Part shown: positions 37,097 through 38,809 of the stretch, in pieces | How positions within the stretch are numbered: position 1 is the stretch's first letter | Layout: each line of letters starts with the position of its first letter | From: Elusimicrobiaceae bacterium | Lineage (GTDB): Bacteria; Elusimicrobiota; Elusimicrobia; Elusimicrobiales; Elusimicrobiaceae | Direction: 5' to 3' | Assembly (NCBI GenBank): GCA_017501565.1 | Contig: JAFVWP010000141.1 | Span: 1-38,809, forward strand | Length of the DNA stretch: 38,809 nt | Position numbers and translations under genes: made by a program | The notes under the pieces: generated by a model | What the model was told of the DNA's origin: nothing | Seen by the model: only the letters and a program-made list of their open reading frames with translations | Database searches by the model: none

Positions 37097-38809
37097 TTAC
37101 TCTTCTATTTTTTGCTCTTCTTGCGGTTTCTCTTTTTTAAATAAACCGGTAATACCGCTCCAGACTTTTTTCACGGAACGGCTGACAAAATTATTGCCGA
37201 CCCCTTGCGTAACAACCGACGTCAAAGAAGACATCATACTCACACTTCCTTTCGGCTCACTCATTGTACCGCCTATTTTTAACGTCAAAAGCATGATGCC
37301 GTCTTCATAATGGCGGCCCGGGGCGGCATTTACTTGCAAATCCAAATCTTGCGTTTTAAAATTCATTTCCCCTTGCAAATTAAAAGACATTAAGTCAGAA
37401 ACAAAACTGCCGCGTTGCACATCGGCTATGCCTTGGGCAAAAACAATGTCGGTAGTAAATTGTTCAAACAATAAACGTCCGTCAATTTTTTGGGAAGAAG
37501 CCGGCACCCATACCTGTATTTCGTGTCCGTTCTCATCTAAAATGGTTTGCACGACTCTATCTTCTTGCGTCGGCCCTTCATCAGAAACAGCAGACACCAT
37601 ACCTTTGCCGATGCCGTCTAACAATGAAAAAACATTCATACTATTTATCACATTGCTCACCACCCCCAGAGAACCAAACAAAACTTTGGTCAACACATTG
37701 GCATGCGTCAGCTGGTTTAAGTCCTTTATTTCTCCGTTGGCGGTATGCAGAGAAAGTTTACCATGCACTTGCTCCAAAGCGGGCGTAATTCCCTGTAAAT
37801 CCGTTGCAAAACGGATATTTTTTCCTGCAATAAACGGCGCGTCCAAAGCCCCGATTTGTATATCCGTTTTCAAAGAAATCGGCGGCAAAGGCCAAGGTTT
37901 CGCCTCCTCTTTAGCTGTGGGTGTGGCGGTGGTGGTTTTTCTCCCCCCGCCCAAAGGCTTAGGCAAATCCAAACGTTTGGAAAAAAATTTTAAATCCGCA
38001 TTGATTTTTTCATCGCTTCTTTGCACGCTCAGACTTCCGTCAAAAGGTCCTTCATTTAATTGACCGCTGAACTTTTCTATGTTTAAATGGTTTAAATCCG
38101 CTATTTCTATAAAGGTATCCAGCCCGCTTAATGTTCCCGCGTGTGGCAACACCGCCCCTACTTTATCTAATGTAATTTGGGCGGAAACATCTTCATTATT
38201 TCCCCGGACAACGCCGCCAATCGTCCCAGCCAGATGATAAGGTTGCAACATTTCCACCGCTTTCCCCCAATCCGCCAAAGACGCCTTAAATTGTCCGGCC
38301 AAATCAAACTGCGCCGTCGTGCCTAAGGAACCTTTTCCCGCCGCCGAAACAAAAGAATCCAACGCAGAAATAGTAAAAGAAGACAGCTGAATTTGTTGTG
38401 CATCTAAATCAGCTTGGGCTGATACATAAATTTTTGCTTTCGGCACTTCAAAAGCACTCACCTGCGGGCGCGCAAAAGCAATTAAATCACTTGAAATATT
38501 TTTTGCATTCACCAACACTTCTACCGATGGATTTTTTAAATTTTTTACATCGGCATTCATCACAAAAACCCCGCCTGTATGTTTGAGCACAAAACGTTTT
38601 AAAAATACGCTTGCTTGGGCTAAATCCAGCTGATGTAAGTGTGGCCAAAATGTGGTGCCGATTTGTAAGGTTTGCTCGGTAAAATCCGGGTGTTTATAAC
38701 GGATATTGGCATTGATGCTGACGGAAAATTCTTTATCAAATCTAAAATCAGTAACGGACAAATAAATAGGGTTAATTTCCAATTTATGTCCGTTCATATT
38801 ATCGGTAAA
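37097..38809 (-). CDS. AsmA-like envelope protein, N-terminus beyond the window
   Basis: At least 570 residues are visible, and the frame stays open through the window end (TDN precedes the internal Met at 38797), so the start lies outside. The body is a long run of beta-strand repeats. The C-terminal part (about the last 250 residues: GKLSLHTANGEIKDLNQLTHAN, then FNLQGEMNFKTQDLDLQVNA) fits the AsmA C-terminal domain. It ends in a basic/acidic KKEKPQEEQKIEE tail. Family members are large inner-membrane proteins thought to carry phospholipids across the periplasm. A Pro/Thr-rich linker (TTTATPTAKEEAKPWPLPP) divides it. It converges with cysE. Confidence 0.78.
   Translation of the reverse strand, partial: FTDNMNGHKLEINPIYLSVTDFRFDKEFSVSINANIRYKHPDFTEQTLQIGTTFWPHLHQLDLAQASVFLKRFVLKHTGGVFVMNADVKNLKNPSVEVLVNAKNISSDLIAFARPQVSAFEVPKAKIYVSAQADLDAQQIQLSSFTISALDSFVSAAGKGSLGTTAQFDLAGQFKASLADWGKAVEMLQPYHLAGTIGGVVRGNNEDVSAQITLDKVGAVLPHAGTLSGLDTFIEIADLNHLNIEKFSGQLNEGPFDGSLSVQRSDEKINADLKFFSKRLDLPKPLGGGRKTTTATPTAKEEAKPWPLPPISLKTDIQIGALDAPFIAGKNIRFATDLQGITPALEQVHGKLSLHTANGEIKDLNQLTHANVLTKVLFGSLGVVSNVINSMNVFSLLDGIGKGMVSAVSDEGPTQEDRVVQTILDENGHEIQVWVPASSQKIDGRLLFEQFTTDIVFAQGIADVQRGSFVSDLMSFNLQGEMNFKTQDLDLQVNAAPGRHYEDGIMLLTLKIGGTMSEPKGSVSMMSSLTSVVTQGVGNNFVSRSVKKVWSGITGLFKKEKPQEEQKIEE

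Overview
The window looks like a stretch of chromosome from a Gram-negative, probably anaerobic gut bacterium of the Elusimicrobiota (Elusimicrobium-like). This is an inference. It rests on moderate GC, LPS/Kdo and Lpt genes, strong AAGGAG ribosome sites, and above all a type IV pilus/type II secretion-like operon with many pilin-like proteins, a gene class known to be expanded in Elusimicrobium minutum. No ribosomal RNA or other decisive taxonomic marker is present.

Layout. (1) 1-6452, minus strand: head-morphogenesis and packaging genes of a short-tailed phage of the Bordetella BPP-1 (Bbp) type: small and large terminase, portal, Bbp19-like protein, scaffold, major capsid and cement protein. 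There are two near-perfect sigma70-type promoters, several intercistronic hairpins and one small opposite-strand membrane-protein ORF. No integrase or tail gene is visible. (2) 6542-21066, minus strand: one long operon behind a single good promoter. It runs OmpA-like/YTEPA-repeat envelope protein, PilM-PilN fusion, PilO, PilP-like, PilQ secretin, PilB ATPase, PilC, six pilin-like proteins and an exported MA-type metallopeptidase, and closes with a strong terminator. (3) 21203-24226, minus: a Wzy_C/TPR membrane protein (O-antigen ligase or pilin glycosyltransferase type) and a small membrane protein. (4) 24351-26039, minus: trigger factor and tRNA-Leu(UAG) and tRNA-Lys(CUU). (5) 26153-28224, plus: an exported DUF885-like protein that has lost its zinc motif. 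(6) 28232-28767, minus: a pilin gene broken by one frameshift whose promoter spacer contains a run of 12 T. (7) 28812-29609, minus: a soluble MgtE-N/CBS protein. (8) 29704-31972, plus: AlbA_2-domain protein, membrane ankyrin protein and pilin, tightly coupled. (9) 32019-37080, plus: kdsA, a 55-aa membrane ORF, kdsD, lptC, lptA, lptB, cysE. (10) 37097-38809, minus: an AsmA-like protein that runs off the window.

How the genes fit together. Regions 2, 6 and 8 provide the inner-membrane platform, motor, secretin and eight pilin-like subunits of a pilus or pseudopilus machine. The Wzy_C protein next door could glycosylate such subunits. Region 9 couples Kdo synthesis to the LPS transport bridge, and the AsmA-like protein may add to envelope lipid handling. 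The most unusual signals are the pilin with both a homopolymeric promoter spacer and a frameshift, the AlbA_2-ankyrin-pilin cassette, the PilM-PilN fusion, the catalytically dead-looking DUF885 protein, and the phage head module that starts right after the pilus operon terminator.
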